From Sthenelais limicola (Eukaryota > Annelida > Polychaeta > Phyllodocida > Sigalionidae): 64,000 nt of DNA. This document shows positions 21,208-29,577 of the stretch, piece by piece; positions within the stretch are counted from its first letter, which is position 1, and each line of letters starts with the position of its first letter. The stretch covers positions 10,031,871-10,095,870 of the forward strand of contig OW804096.1 in the NCBI GenBank assembly GCA_942159475.1, in the 5' to 3' direction. A program made the position numbers and the translations under genes. Under the pieces are notes generated by a model, which ran no database searches, was not told where the DNA came from, and saw only the letters and a list, made by a program, of their open reading frames with translations.

Positions 21208-22509
21208 TTAATTCAGTATTGTAACATTTCTAGGTTTATCAATTTCCAACACGCCTGGAAACGTAGCGTACATAATCATTGTTACAGATTCTGTTAAGGC
21301 CTTTGCAAACTTAACTTCCAGTCGAGTATGCCCTTTTTTTACCTTATTTATAAACCTTTCGCATCGATTTTGACATACATTAAACTTGTACAAACAGTAG
21401 CCCTTAGGATATTCTAATCGAGAAATGTAATTGCTGGAATAATCCTGGTAGCTGTCGCCATAAAGAGACATATATGAACGCAAATAATTGTCATCATCAT
21501 AGTTGGGAGTAAATGGTTCTGCAGGAGTTGATTTACCATCGATGTACAGTCCCATAAAATTGCAATAAAATGATTCAAAATTAAAGGGGTTCTTTTCATA
21601 AGACCCTGTGTAACCTTTTGACGACACAAGACCTACTACAACAGTATCTGGAACTTCGCCCTGATAAATGTTTTCCACACACGCTCCAAATTGGCCCTTT
21701 GCAATTGCACAAGTTTTAATGTCAGATCTTGAATAAAAATATTTAGCAGGAGTGTGTTCTAACGTATTGGCATGGGCTATAAGTACGTCTGGGTTCAATT
21801 CCACCATACATACATTTAAAGCGACTTCTTTTATTTCAATTTTGTACTTAGGCGATGTATTTGCGCTGACAAATTTAAACTCATTGCTAGACGGCCATAA
21901 CTTTACACCTATTTGAACGCCGTTTAAAATATATCTACTTTGCTGACAAATATCCATGTAAAGAGGACCTTCCATTTCAACGTATCTACTTTTTTTAATA
22001 TAACCAGCTCTTTCGGTAAGTCCCGGATTAGGACCTCCTATAGGGTTGTTAGTTCCTACGGTTCCAGTGTCTTTGTAAAATAGCTGGCTTTGCATTTTTG
22101 ACTCTAACCCGTCTTGTCCGTAGTTCATCAGGACGTCCATCATGGCTTTATAAGGATATCGAGTTGAAACATTTGGGCTAATTAACTGTTGTTGAAAGGA
22201 AATGTCTACCTGTTTCCATAATGATTGTAAAAACAAATTAACCGGTCCAATTTTTGAAGCAGCCTCTGGAGCTGCGGCCGCAGGGTCTGGCAAGGCGGTA
22301 CCGTTTTCTTGTAAAACTCTAAGCTTAACCCAAAGCATTGTGTTCTTTAAGTCAACATACTTAGACCCATTTCCTGCAATGTTAAACTCGATGGCCGAAT
22401 CCTGATCCAACTGTCCCAATGGCCTGTATTTAATCCATTCGATGTTTTTAACCGTTTGATCGTTGGGCGGTGTATAAAATAAAGACACATTTTCACCGTG
22501 ACCTTCCAT
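21208..22509 (-). CDS. Major capsid protein candidate (F54H12.2-like), 433 aa
   Basis: A full-length frame from ATG at 22509. Sequence features match the family of F54H12.2-like proteins found in animal Mavericks: an early VDLKNTMLWVK segment, a PVNLFLQSLWKQVDISF block, a YPYKAMMDVLMNYG block, ESKMQSQLFYKD, and a KNPFNFESF plus Y(I/V)DGK block near residue 320. In this family position, between the minor capsid gene and the polymerase, a double jelly-roll major capsid protein is expected. The fold is inferred from family and context, because jelly rolls cannot be seen directly. At 433 residues it is shorter than many Polinton capsid proteins. No frameshift or stop interrupts it. It is the last gene of the minus-strand block. 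Confidence 0.75.
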   Translation of the reverse strand: MEGHGENVSLFYTPPNDQTVKNIEWIKYRPLGQLDQDSAIEFNIAGNGSKYVDLKNTMLWVKLRVLQENGTALPDPAAAAPEAASKIGPVNLFLQSLWKQVDISFQQQLISPNVSTRYPYKAMMDVLMNYGQDGLESKMQSQLFYKDTGTVGTNNPIGGPNPGLTERAGYIKKSRYVEMEGPLYMDICQQSRYILNGVQIGVKLWPSSNEFKFVSANTSPKYKIEIKEVALNVCMVELNPDVLIAHANTLEHTPAKYFYSRSDIKTCAIAKGQFGACVENIYQGEVPDTVVVGLVSSKGYTGSYEKNPFNFESFYCNFMGLYIDGKSTPAEPFTPNYDDDNYLRSYMSLYGDSYQDYSSNYISRLEYPKGYCLYKFNVCQNRCERFINKVKKGHTRLEVKFAKALTESVTMIMYATFPGVLEIDKPRNVTILN

Positions 22510-22537
22510 GTTGTTACCTTTGTATATTTATGTACAA

Positions 22538-22912
22538 TTATAATACTCTCTGTCTTTTGGCATCGGCATTAGCAGTAAAAGACTTGTTGCTCTGTCTCTT
22601 GCGTTTCACCGAATGAGAAGCGTTGGGTAAAACCTTTTTTTTAACTACTTTCCTAGAAACTCCTGCGGAAGTAGAATGTTTTTTACCTCCTTTCTTGCCA
22701 CGCCTCGTCTTTACATTTTTTTTACGTTTAACTTTAGCCTGTTCAACAACCTGCTGAGTAGGACTTACAATTTCCACCTTGGTCTTTTCACCACCACCAC
22801 CACCACCTCCACCCCCATTTTGACCTACAGTCCATATTCCAGATTTTGTAGGATGTACTTTGCCACGAGCCATATTTGTAAAATGGTTCGTCCACTTTGT
22901 AACTTCAGCCAT
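22538..22912 (-). CDS. Basic core-like protein, 124 aa
   Basis: A strongly basic protein with a run of nine glycines (residues 33-41), then dense Lys/Arg clusters (VKRKKNVKTRRGKKGGKKH and KRKRQSNKS), and an aromatic-rich N terminus. No domain is recognised. Composition and position between major and minor capsid genes suggest a DNA-condensing virion core or packaging protein, comparable in role to adenovirus core proteins. This is inference. Its ATG (22912-22910) overlaps the stop of the minor capsid gene by one base (TAATG), which points to coupled translation or very compact packing. Confidence 0.7.
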   Translation of the reverse strand: MAEVTKWTNHFTNMARGKVHPTKSGIWTVGQNGGGGGGGGGEKTKVEIVSPTQQVVEQAKVKRKKNVKTRRGKKGGKKHSTSAGVSRKVVKKKVLPNASHSVKRKRQSNKSFTANADAKRQRVL

Positions 22913-23331
22913 TAGATAATTTGTTTAAATCGAAGTGTACAATACGTAACCTCTCCAGTAAATGAAGGAATTCCCATGCACGCGTCTCTTATATATATCG
23001 TTATTTCATTTATCATTTTTCTTGTAACTACAAACTCTTTTGGTGTGTCAAAATGCCGTTGTACTGTTTGTTTTTTACCAGGATAAATATGCTCAAGTAT
23101 AGGTAACGTTTGCTCGCCTACGTATGAGTCAGTAATTACATCACAAAATACCGACACATTGGCAGGAACTTTAACTCTATATTTAATGTCCATAAGCGAA
23201 CACACCCACGTGCCCTCTGTAAAGTAATATGTTTCAGGCAACTGCACTGTAAAACTGTCACTACTATTGCGAGGATAATATTCCTTTGAGTCTTGACTAT
23301 TCAAAAACAAATATATTTCCTTTTTTGCCAT
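22912..23331 (-). CDS. Penton-like minor capsid protein candidate, 139 aa
   Basis: The N-terminal half has the pattern typical of Maverick single jelly-roll minor capsid proteins: a short strand, then YYPRNSSDSFTVQLPE, then an aromatic-rich EGTWVCSLMDIKY segment. The family is known as the vertex (penton-like) protein. At 139 residues it is short but complete from ATG to TAA. It begins two bases after the integrase stop and shares a base with the next gene. The assignment rests on motif pattern and gene order. Confidence 0.7.
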   Translation of the reverse strand: MAKKEIYLFLNSQDSKEYYPRNSSDSFTVQLPETYYFTEGTWVCSLMDIKYRVKVPANVSVFCDVITDSYVGEQTLPILEHIYPGKKQTVQRHFDTPKEFVVTRKMINEITIYIRDACMGIPSFTGEVTYCTLRFKQII

Positions 23332-23333
23332 TT

Positions 23334-24443
23334 TTATATGTCTATTACTCGGTCCTCATTCATCCACTCATTAAATTTGGGTGGCCAATGCAAAAACTTT
23401 ACTTTTACTTGCCTTACTCCGTTCCTAATTCTCCTGGCCACAATTTTTTCTATCTTAAATGTGTCTCTGTCGGTTACATTTACTTTCTGAAGCTGCTGCT
23501 GATAAAACGTGCCTTTTATAGGGTCACCGTGCCAATCATTTAACTTATAAATTGGTATTGTACGCCTCCTATATCTACTAGCTATAATAAAAACTTCGCC
23601 AGACCACTTCTGACCGTACTCTCTATCAAATTTGTCTCTGGTAAATGCAACCCTTACTTTATCGCCCACGCCAAACCAAAACTTTTGCTTAGGGTTATCT
23701 TCATCATTTTTTACACCACGTTTTCGTTTATACTCCTCCAATCTAACCATGAATTCATTTTGTTTTGTCACCTTTATAGGTTCAATTCCTATGCTGCTGT
23801 GAACGGTATTATTGTAACTTTTTATTACATCTTGAAGAACGTCTATGTATTTCAATGTATTTTTCCCTATCATATATCTATACAGTTTACTTTTAATGGT
23901 TTTTATAGCTCTTTCGGCATAGTTAGCTTGCACTGAATTGTGCGTGCTAAAAAGCTTAATATCTCGTTCCTGTAAAAACCTCCTAAACTTAGCATTTTGA
24001 AACTCTCTGCCTCCATCAGTTCTTACTGTGCGCGGCTGTCTCGGGGGCTTTTCATTAAACATGGATTTAAAAGAGGTTATTATCTCGTCAGCATATTTCG
24101 TTTTTATAGGTCTACCCCAAACCCTTCTGCTAAATACGTCCACAGCTAAAACAATATACTTAAATCCACTATTTTCCTTATGTAACAAGGCCAGGTCGGC
24201 CAAGTCTGAGTCCCACTGAGAGTCTATTCCTTCTACAACAACAGTATTTCTAGGAAACTTATGAACAACCGAGCGATTTAATGTATATGTACTTTCTTTT
24301 TCCAAATACTTTTTTACATCCTTCAATTTAATATTTCGGTTATTTCTGTCTTTCTTTCTCAGCGCTTGTAGCAATTTTGACGGTCCTTGAAAGCTACCCG
24401 GACCCTCAGGATCGGTATATGCTTTCCTCACCCTTCGAAGCAT
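23334..24443 (-). CDS. INT: Retroviral-like DDE integrase with chromodomain-like C terminus, 369 aa
   Basis: The rve-type catalytic core has D80 (WDSDLADL), D143 (RTDGGREF) and E177 (NYAERAIKTIKS), with 33 residues between the last two. The N-terminal region (1-70) is basic and lacks an obvious HHCC zinc finger. The C-terminal part has an SH3-like FGVGDKVRV segment (about 257-266) and ends in a chromodomain-like stretch (328-365: FKIEKIVARR, VKVKFLHWPPKFNEW). It belongs with F54H12.3-like Maverick integrases. It cuts and joins the element ends into the target, which fits the 6-bp GATACA duplication around this copy. No disabling change was seen. Confidence 0.93.
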   Translation of the reverse strand: MLRRVRKAYTDPEGPGSFQGPSKLLQALRKKDRNNRNIKLKDVKKYLEKESTYTLNRSVVHKFPRNTVVVEGIDSQWDSDLADLALLHKENSGFKYIVLAVDVFSRRVWGRPIKTKYADEIITSFKSMFNEKPPRQPRTVRTDGGREFQNAKFRRFLQERDIKLFSTHNSVQANYAERAIKTIKSKLYRYMIGKNTLKYIDVLQDVIKSYNNTVHSSIGIEPIKVTKQNEFMVRLEEYKRKRGVKNDEDNPKQKFWFGVGDKVRVAFTRDKFDREYGQKWSGEVFIIASRYRRRTIPIYKLNDWHGDPIKGTFYQQQLQKVNVTDRDTFKIEKIVARRIRNGVRQVKVKFLHWPPKFNEWMNEDRVIDI

Positions 24444-24474
24444 CGGTATTCAGTTAGTTAGTTATCCGGTAGTA

Positions 24475-24903
24475 TTAACTTAACGAAATCCACCTCAATC
24501 TTTTAACTTTTTTACGCGGTTTTCTTGCCAGTTTTACATCTACTAAATTGTCTGCCTTTTCCAAACTTTTAATATTTCCAATCTCTTCTTTTGGCTCAGC
24601 GTTCGTTAAGTTTACTGGGCGGTCAAAAGAGGAAGAGGTCCCAACCGGTACTGATGTATTCTGTAAGACGGTGGGCGATAATAATAATGGCGCCTGAGAT
24701 ACTGAAGGTTGCCTTGCCTTAAAATCTGTTAAATCTTTTTTTTCGGATTCTAACTGGTCTTTTCCTTTATATTCTTCTTCTTCTTCTTTTTCTTTAGGTT
24801 TGCTTACACTACCGGGTAATAAAGGTTCAGTACTATTTGGTTGCTGTACCATATTACGATATTTTTCAACCGGTACTAAGATCATTTTCTTTACATCTTT
24901 CAT
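24475..24903 (-). CDS. Maverick accessory protein with MILVP motif, 142 aa
   Basis: The preferred start is ATG at 24903, which overlaps the TGA of the preceding gene (ATGA). The frame is open further up, but that part overlaps the upstream gene in another frame. The N terminus, VKKMILVPVEKYRNM, is a short hydrophobic motif I associate with a Maverick/adintovirus accessory family. The rest is low-complexity: a KPKEKEEEEEYKGK acidic/basic run, a Pro/Ser/Thr-rich stretch and a basic end (RKPRKKVKRLRW). It is probably disordered. The function is unknown; a scaffold or minor virion role is a guess. Confidence 0.6.
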   Translation of the reverse strand: MKDVKKMILVPVEKYRNMVQQPNSTEPLLPGSVSKPKEKEEEEEYKGKDQLESEKKDLTDFKARQPSVSQAPLLLSPTVLQNTSVPVGTSSSFDRPVNLTNAEPKEEIGNIKSLEKADNLVDVKLARKPRKKVKRLRWISLS

Positions 24904-25226
24904 TTTATAAATGATTGAATAATTCCTCGTACCGAACGTAGTATATCTTGAACAAGTTTTGGACTTTGCTCTAACACTTTTTTTTGCCGTTTCCAAAATT
25001 TGTTACTTATATTTAAGCTGTCAATTTTCTTTACGTGTTTTTTTAGTTTCTTTCTGTCTAACTTACTTACTGGTATCGTGCCGTATAGCACGTTAACGCA
25101 AATCTCTGCTATGGATTGAACCTGCTCTCTATCCAATGTGGCTAATATTTTCTTAAGTTGCGCCGTACTTATTGGATGCATAAGAAAATATATTAAAGGC
25201 CAGTTCTTCTTAAGAGTCCTGCTCAT
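24900..25226 (-). CDS. Small helical Maverick protein, 108 aa
   Basis: ATG at 25226; a longer frame would need TTG at 25241. The protein is basic and alpha-helical looking. The pattern is a hydrophobic N-terminal helix, QSIAEICVNVLYGTIPVS in the middle, then DRKKLKKHVKKIDSLN. The central IAEICVNVL-x2-TIPVS followed by KKLKKH resembles a small conserved protein of Mavericks and adintoviruses whose function I do not know. It sits between the ATPase and the MILVP protein with a 44-nt gap upstream and a 4-nt stop/start overlap downstream. Confidence 0.65.
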   Translation of the reverse strand: MSRTLKKNWPLIYFLMHPISTAQLKKILATLDREQVQSIAEICVNVLYGTIPVSKLDRKKLKKHVKKIDSLNISNKFWKRQKKVLEQSPKLVQDILRSVRGIIQSFIK

Positions 25227-25270
25227 GTTTGCATCCTCCAACGTCTAATCACCTTATGACGACCCCTTCC

Positions 25271-25963
25271 TTAACTTTTTGCTACATATACAACGCAGTC
25301 TTCATTTGGAAATACTTTAGTTCTCAATCTGTACTTTTCATTGGCTTGTGGACTGCTGTCAATTACAATATACCCAAATAATGGTTTTGTAGCGTCATTA
25401 AATGCTTCCTTAAGCACGTTTGCTTTTCCTGGATACATTTGCCTTGACAGTTGGGTTATTTGCGAAGCATCCCTTAAATTTTTGAAAAGAATAAGGTACC
25501 ATGTGTTCAACGCAATTGTACGAGCATTTTTACCAGATTTAAATAAATTCTGTGTTAAATACATAACACTAAAGTTTTTATGATGGCAACCCTGAGTCAT
25601 AAGTAACTCAATCTCTGAGCTTTTTACAACTTGATCCATTAAGTCGTCCATTATAATTAAATTGTGCTTACCATTTTTGGAAACGTCATCTAAATATTCC
25701 GCAGTTGGTAAGCCTTCATGCATAGTTAAATTAGAAATGTTATTTTCCATTTCTTCGTAAAGTTTTTGCCATACTCCATAGCAATAAATAATTTGACTCG
25801 GAGGTTCCTTTTCGTACATGCCTTTAACATTTTTAAGAAATCTGTATGTCCACACGGATTTACCACTGCCTGTACAACCTACGATACAAACGCTTGAACA
25901 TTCCTTAAACGGAATTAAGCTTTCCTTTTCCCACCATTTACTTTGTGTATCGTCATTACCCAT
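25271..25963 (-). CDS. ATP: DNA-packaging ATPase (FtsK/HerA-A32 type), 230 aa
   Basis: The start is the ATG at 25963. The frame extends a further 10 codons upstream only through a GTG. The Walker A motif GCTGSGKS is at residues 29-36, and Walker B NLIIMDD at 101-107. A sensor-like YLTQNLF follows at 135-141, and a downstream R-rich segment (KNLRDASQITQLSRQM) could provide the arginine finger. This is the virion packaging ATPase of Mavericks and adintoviruses, which pumps the genome into preformed capsids. The N terminus MGNDDT could accept a myristate. Length is normal for the family, and no break was seen. Confidence 0.9.
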   Translation of the reverse strand: MGNDDTQSKWWEKESLIPFKECSSVCIVGCTGSGKSVWTYRFLKNVKGMYEKEPPSQIIYCYGVWQKLYEEMENNISNLTMHEGLPTAEYLDDVSKNGKHNLIIMDDLMDQVVKSSEIELLMTQGCHHKNFSVMYLTQNLFKSGKNARTIALNTWYLILFKNLRDASQITQLSRQMYPGKANVLKEAFNDATKPLFGYIVIDSSPQANEKYRLRTKVFPNEDCVVYVAKS

Positions 25964-25993
25964 TATTCTTTCTTTTTTTTTTAAAAAAAACAC

Positions 25994-26299
25994 TTAACAG
26001 GGTACGTCCTGATCACTTCCTAGTTCACCGCAACTATCAACGTGTTTTATAAAAACAATGGGTTCTGATGTTAAATATTTAAACCCGCACTTGGGACATT
26101 CCAGTCTAACTTCTGGTTTTTTCGCGTCTGACAACTTTTGTTGTCTTTTTTCAAATAAATAGTTTAAGTTTGCTTCTTGAAAATGTTGCAATTGTAATCT
26201 TAACATATAATTGTCACCGTGCAGTTGTCTAATTTTCGATCGTAATATTTTTGCCTCGCTAGTGTCTAGCATAATCTTTCCACTCGATACATTACCCAT
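25994..26299 (-). CDS. Coiled-coil and Cys/His motif protein, 101 aa
   Basis: The first ATG is at 26299; the frame is open to a TTG at 26371. A minus-strand TATAAA at 26403-26398 places the transcript start near 26372. A heptad-like region (about 13-55, ILRSKIRQLHGDNYMLRLQL) precedes a CPKCG-x17-H-x3-C metal-binding-like cluster. The N terminus MGNVSSG fits the N-myristoylation pattern. It lies immediately upstream of the ATPase (31-nt gap). There is no recognised family and the function is unknown. Confidence 0.55.
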   Translation of the reverse strand: MGNVSSGKIMLDTSEAKILRSKIRQLHGDNYMLRLQLQHFQEANLNYLFEKRQQKLSDAKKPEVRLECPKCGFKYLTSEPIVFIKHVDSCGELGSDQDVPC

Positions 26300-26397
26300 T
26301 ACGGCTAGTTCATGTAATATTGTACAGCAAGCAAAAACGTTGTTCCTGTCAGCGGCGTGTCCAATAGTCAACTGAGTAATGGTTTAAAAGCAACTGG

Positions 26398-26403
26398 TGT
26401 TTA
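26398..26403 (-). promoter_or_regulatory. TATA box for the capsid/ATPase block
   Basis: TATAAA on the minus strand, about 100 bp upstream of the ATG at 26299, located after the poly(A) signal of the 385-aa gene (minus AATAAA at 26471-26466). It would drive the block of eight closely packed genes ending at 21208. Confidence 0.4.
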
Positions 26404-26601
26404 TATTCTTAAAAATGCGGGAGAGAAATAAGGTAAAATAAGCGACAGTCTAAAAGTTTGTTTTGTTTATTACACAATACCGACCCGTTACTACTACTAC
26501 TACTACATACAACAACTATACACGCGTGTGTACACATACAGACACATATACACAATTACACGAGCACACATATGGGCAGTACAGCTCCTCTTACACATTG
26601 T

Positions 26602-27914
26602 TTACATATCTTTCAAATCGTTGTTAACTTCTTCAATAATCATCTTTGTAAAGTCAAAGTTGTCATTAAGGGCCACATGGGGATTGTATTTGCCCTTGCC
26701 TAAAATCGCTCCAGATTTTGCATTTTCTTTTATAAATTCAATTACAGGCTTGTACGTAACTTTCCCCTTCAATCTATAGTATTTTGCGATACATTCAACA
26801 GCCTCTTTTAATCTCAGCGTTGAAATTTTCTTATGGCACATATACGTGTGCAATTTCAGTAGCGTTTTAGGATCGTCCAAACAACCTTGGCTCATATGAT
26901 CAACCTGGGTACCTTTATCGTTTTGACACCCCACGCAATGCTTCTTTACTCTTTCTTCGTACTCATTTTGAATTAAATAGGTATAGGCCATCCTTATTAG
27001 TTCGCTTAACGAAACTTTACACGTTTTATGTTCAATCACGACCAGTTTAAATTTTTCCAAATTGGACAATGGATCTTCTGTCAAATAATCTGCAGCACCG
27101 GCTTCCATGCATTTGTCCTTAGTTAAATACATGTTGGCGGACGCCGTATGAACTTCTCCTGTGTCTTTACGCTCCCATGTATATGAATATACAATCATCT
27201 CGTCCGAGTCTGAGTCAGAATCGGAATCCATGTCTACGTCCATCTTCTTTAATTTAATATTGTCATCTTCATCGCTTGAGCTTTCAATTCTTTTTCTCTT
27301 GCATTTATATTTTAGCCCTTTCGCTTTCTTGTTAATCTTCACGTCCTCAGCATCGCTATCGTCTGAGCCATCAGTGTCTGAACTATTTGAAACGTTGTCT
27401 AACGATTCCTCATCAATATTATCCATGGCCTCAGACAATTTATTATGTTCCCACTTGGTTAGATTTACGGCCTGTGCACTACAAATATAAAAATAGACCC
27501 ATTATATATGATACTCTCTCTCTTTCTTTTCTCCGATACATCCTAACCATTTAAAATGCAATGCTTTAATATCACTTTGTACAACTAGTAAATGTATATG
27601 ATAAAATAAAATTAAGAAAACTACTGTACTTACTAGTTGGGGCGTCCATTCTTAGCTTTCACGAGTCCCAGGTAAATCGTCTGATTAAACTCTTGAATCG
27701 TAATCTGCCATCCCGCTGATTTCTCCAATACTCTCTGCGCCTTTTTGTTCCCTTCCTTGAAAGCTTGTTTCAGGTTATATTGCAAACATTTTGCAACAAC
27801 CTTTCTTGGTACGTGTACAACTCTTTTCACCATATTTCTCGTTCTTAAAAACTTGACTGACTTTGCAAATATTTTGCAATCCAAGGTGTCGCTTAAACTC
27901 ATGCTGTTCGACAT
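26602..27914 (-). CDS. Spliced acidic Maverick protein, 385 aa, function unknown
   Basis: Exon 1 (27914-27634) encodes 93 codons plus two bases and ends at a GTAAGT donor. Exon 2 (27478-26602) follows a TTTGTAG acceptor and restores the frame through a split Tyr codon (TA/T), removing a 155-bp intron. Exon 1 encodes a basic, helix-like region. Exon 2 begins with an Asp/Ser/Glu-rich stretch including a DSDSDSDSDE run and a KCKRKR basic patch that could act as a nuclear signal. A globular C-terminal half follows, with a CVGC...H...C cluster (HCVGCQNDKGTQVDH). No domain is recognised. The acidic tract and nuclear-type signal suggest a nuclear regulatory or replication accessory role. This is inference. 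Confidence 0.65.
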
Positions 27915-28542
27915 TTTCCTGAATGTATGGGTAAATCTCAACACTTGTACTGTCACAAAAGTTTCTCTCTCTGTCACACTCTTCGTGTACAACTCTCACG
28001 TTTCTAAAACGCGTCCTATATATCCGCTAACCACGTACTCGTAAAACACACCCCTTTTCCGGATCATTTGCCAATAAGGTAGCTTTATTCCTACAAGTTT
28101 CTACACTTTTCATTCGAATAATCCATTAAAATCCATTAAAATCCATTAAAATAACACCTGCTCTGGCTCGCCATATATCACCATACCCTAGTCTACATTT
28201 TCCCCCACCATTCATAAAAGTTCCTTCATATTTTCCTATAATTTCTTTAATCCTTTATGTCTTAAAATCTTAATGCATGCTCCTTCATCTCTTGCCTTCT
28301 CCCGCCTACCACTTCCCCCCTCACTATTCATATAATCCAATAATATTTCCTCTCTTACACCTTTTCACACGTAATCCCTTAAAATGTACCCTATCCCTAA
28401 TGCCTTTCTCTCCTTAACTAAGTCCTCCTACCCACTTCAAATCTAACCAAACCATTGTCGCGGTCAAATTATTAATTGACCTCTTGACCATGTTGATATT
28501 AATCAAGACCTCTTCACTCCTCATGTTGACACAACACCTTGC
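27915..28542. other. Right subterminal region, no gene seen
   Basis: It contains the likely promoter of the 385-aa gene (minus-strand GATATATAGGACGCG near 28024-28010) and a three-unit tandem of ATCCATTAAA at 28121-28150. It is pyrimidine-rich, with no supportable frame. Confidence 0.55.
28121..28150. repeat. Tandem repeat, 3 x 10 bp
   Basis: Three exact copies of ATCCATTAAA. Confidence 0.95.
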
Positions 28543-28762
28543 CATGTTTACATAAACAAAGCACTTGTCCCCCGCCGTGTTTACATAAACAATGCCCTTG
28601 TTTGTACAAACAATAGACAATAGCCCATTCATCCAGATCGTGGGGTTTGGTTACGTAAGGGATTATGACTCTCATTAGTATGCATGAAATCCTTTGTTCT
28701 AAACAAAGGAAATTCTTTATTTTTTTTAGGGCTTATGACTCTATAGTATATACCTTACTACT
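28543..28762 (-). repeat. Right terminal inverted repeat of the Maverick
   Basis: It ends ...ACCTTACTACT/GATACA. It is the inverted copy of 8699-8918, with the TTGTTTGTACAAACAA palindrome conserved. Confidence 0.95.
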
Positions 28763-28768
28763 GATACA
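28763..28768. repeat. Target-site duplication, right (GATACA)
   Basis: Identical to 8693-8698. Confidence 0.95.
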
Positions 28769-29570
28769 GATTTCTCTTTATTTTATTTCGAGAGGTAACG
28801 CCTGAGACCCATCCATGACGGACAGAGCGTATTTTTGTAATGTATCAAATATTATATTGGCCTTAACGAAATTAAAAAAAAAAAAGATGGGAAGTAAAAG
28901 AACAGAACAAACAGTAGGAAATGTTTAGTTTTGAATCGAATTAGGTCAATCACATAAACCGTTGGGCGAATGAAAAATAATGTCAGAACATGATTTTATT
29001 AAATGGATGAATGCGGGGAGTACATCAAGGATGAAATAAATGTTGATTAATCTGATTTGATACCTTTGAATTCCTCTGATTTCAGGCTCTCAATGGTAAA
29101 TGTGATCATTTTACAGAAGGCCATTACATACCCGAATGCCACCACCGTATCATATTGATCCATATTGAACATGAAGAGAAAAAATAAGATGATTAAAACA
29201 AGACATGAATGATCCTTGTGGATGTTGCAACGACCGACTAATGTTTCTGGATAGAAGCTGTGGCTATGGATTCATTTGTAATAATAGGGGACTTGCATTG
29301 ATGGTCACGAATAGGGGGTTTGCACTGCATGCATGCTCAATTGTGTGGCTTGAGAGCAAACTCTTTGCCAAGCAGATATAGGGTGTTATTCCATGATTTG
29401 GCCGTGAGCGTACAATATAATCGATATACTTGCCGCTCACAAGGTGGACAATATAAACTCCCTGTATTGTACAGTGACGTCACGACCGTTCGAGACTATT
29501 AGTGAGCCATGCGGACAGCACAATTTGATGAAATAAATCAAATTAAGTTGTAATAAGTTAAGAATCATGG
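28769..29570. other. Non-coding host DNA, no feature seen
   Basis: Plain AT-rich sequence with no gene or family repeat recognised. Confidence 0.5.
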
Positions 29571-29577
29571 AATAAAA

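Larger units (their letters stand above)
8699..28762. mobile_element. Complete Maverick/Polinton (adintovirus-like) element, about 20.06 kb
   Basis: The boundaries are set by inverted terminal repeats (8699-8918 and 28543-28762) and by GATACA on both sides. The element encodes the diagnostic set: protein-primed family B DNA polymerase, retroviral-like integrase, packaging ATPase, and major and penton-like minor capsid proteins. It also carries accessory genes. The TIRs differ at only a few positions, every core catalytic motif is intact, and none of the MITE families that litter the flanks are present inside, all of which suggest a recent insertion. Family knowledge: Mavericks self-replicate and integrate, and many encode virion proteins. 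Whether this copy makes particles is inference. Confidence 0.95.

Noticed and set aside
23286..23543. 85-aa plus-strand frame across the integrase and minor capsid genes
   Set aside because: An antisense shadow that overlaps two well-supported genes.
24904..24996. Upstream extension of the MILVP protein to an ATG at 24996
   Set aside because: It would overlap the 108-aa gene by about 95 bases. The ATG at 24903 sits on an ATGA stop/start junction and directly precedes the conserved-looking N terminus.
25964..25993. Ten-codon N-terminal extension of the ATPase
   Set aside because: It begins at GTG, while a good ATG is available at 25963. The extra residues are a poly-A-encoded Lys run.
27775..27999. 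74-aa minus-strand frame
   Set aside because: An alternative frame over exon 1 of the 385-aa gene, whose frame is supported by splicing into exon 2.
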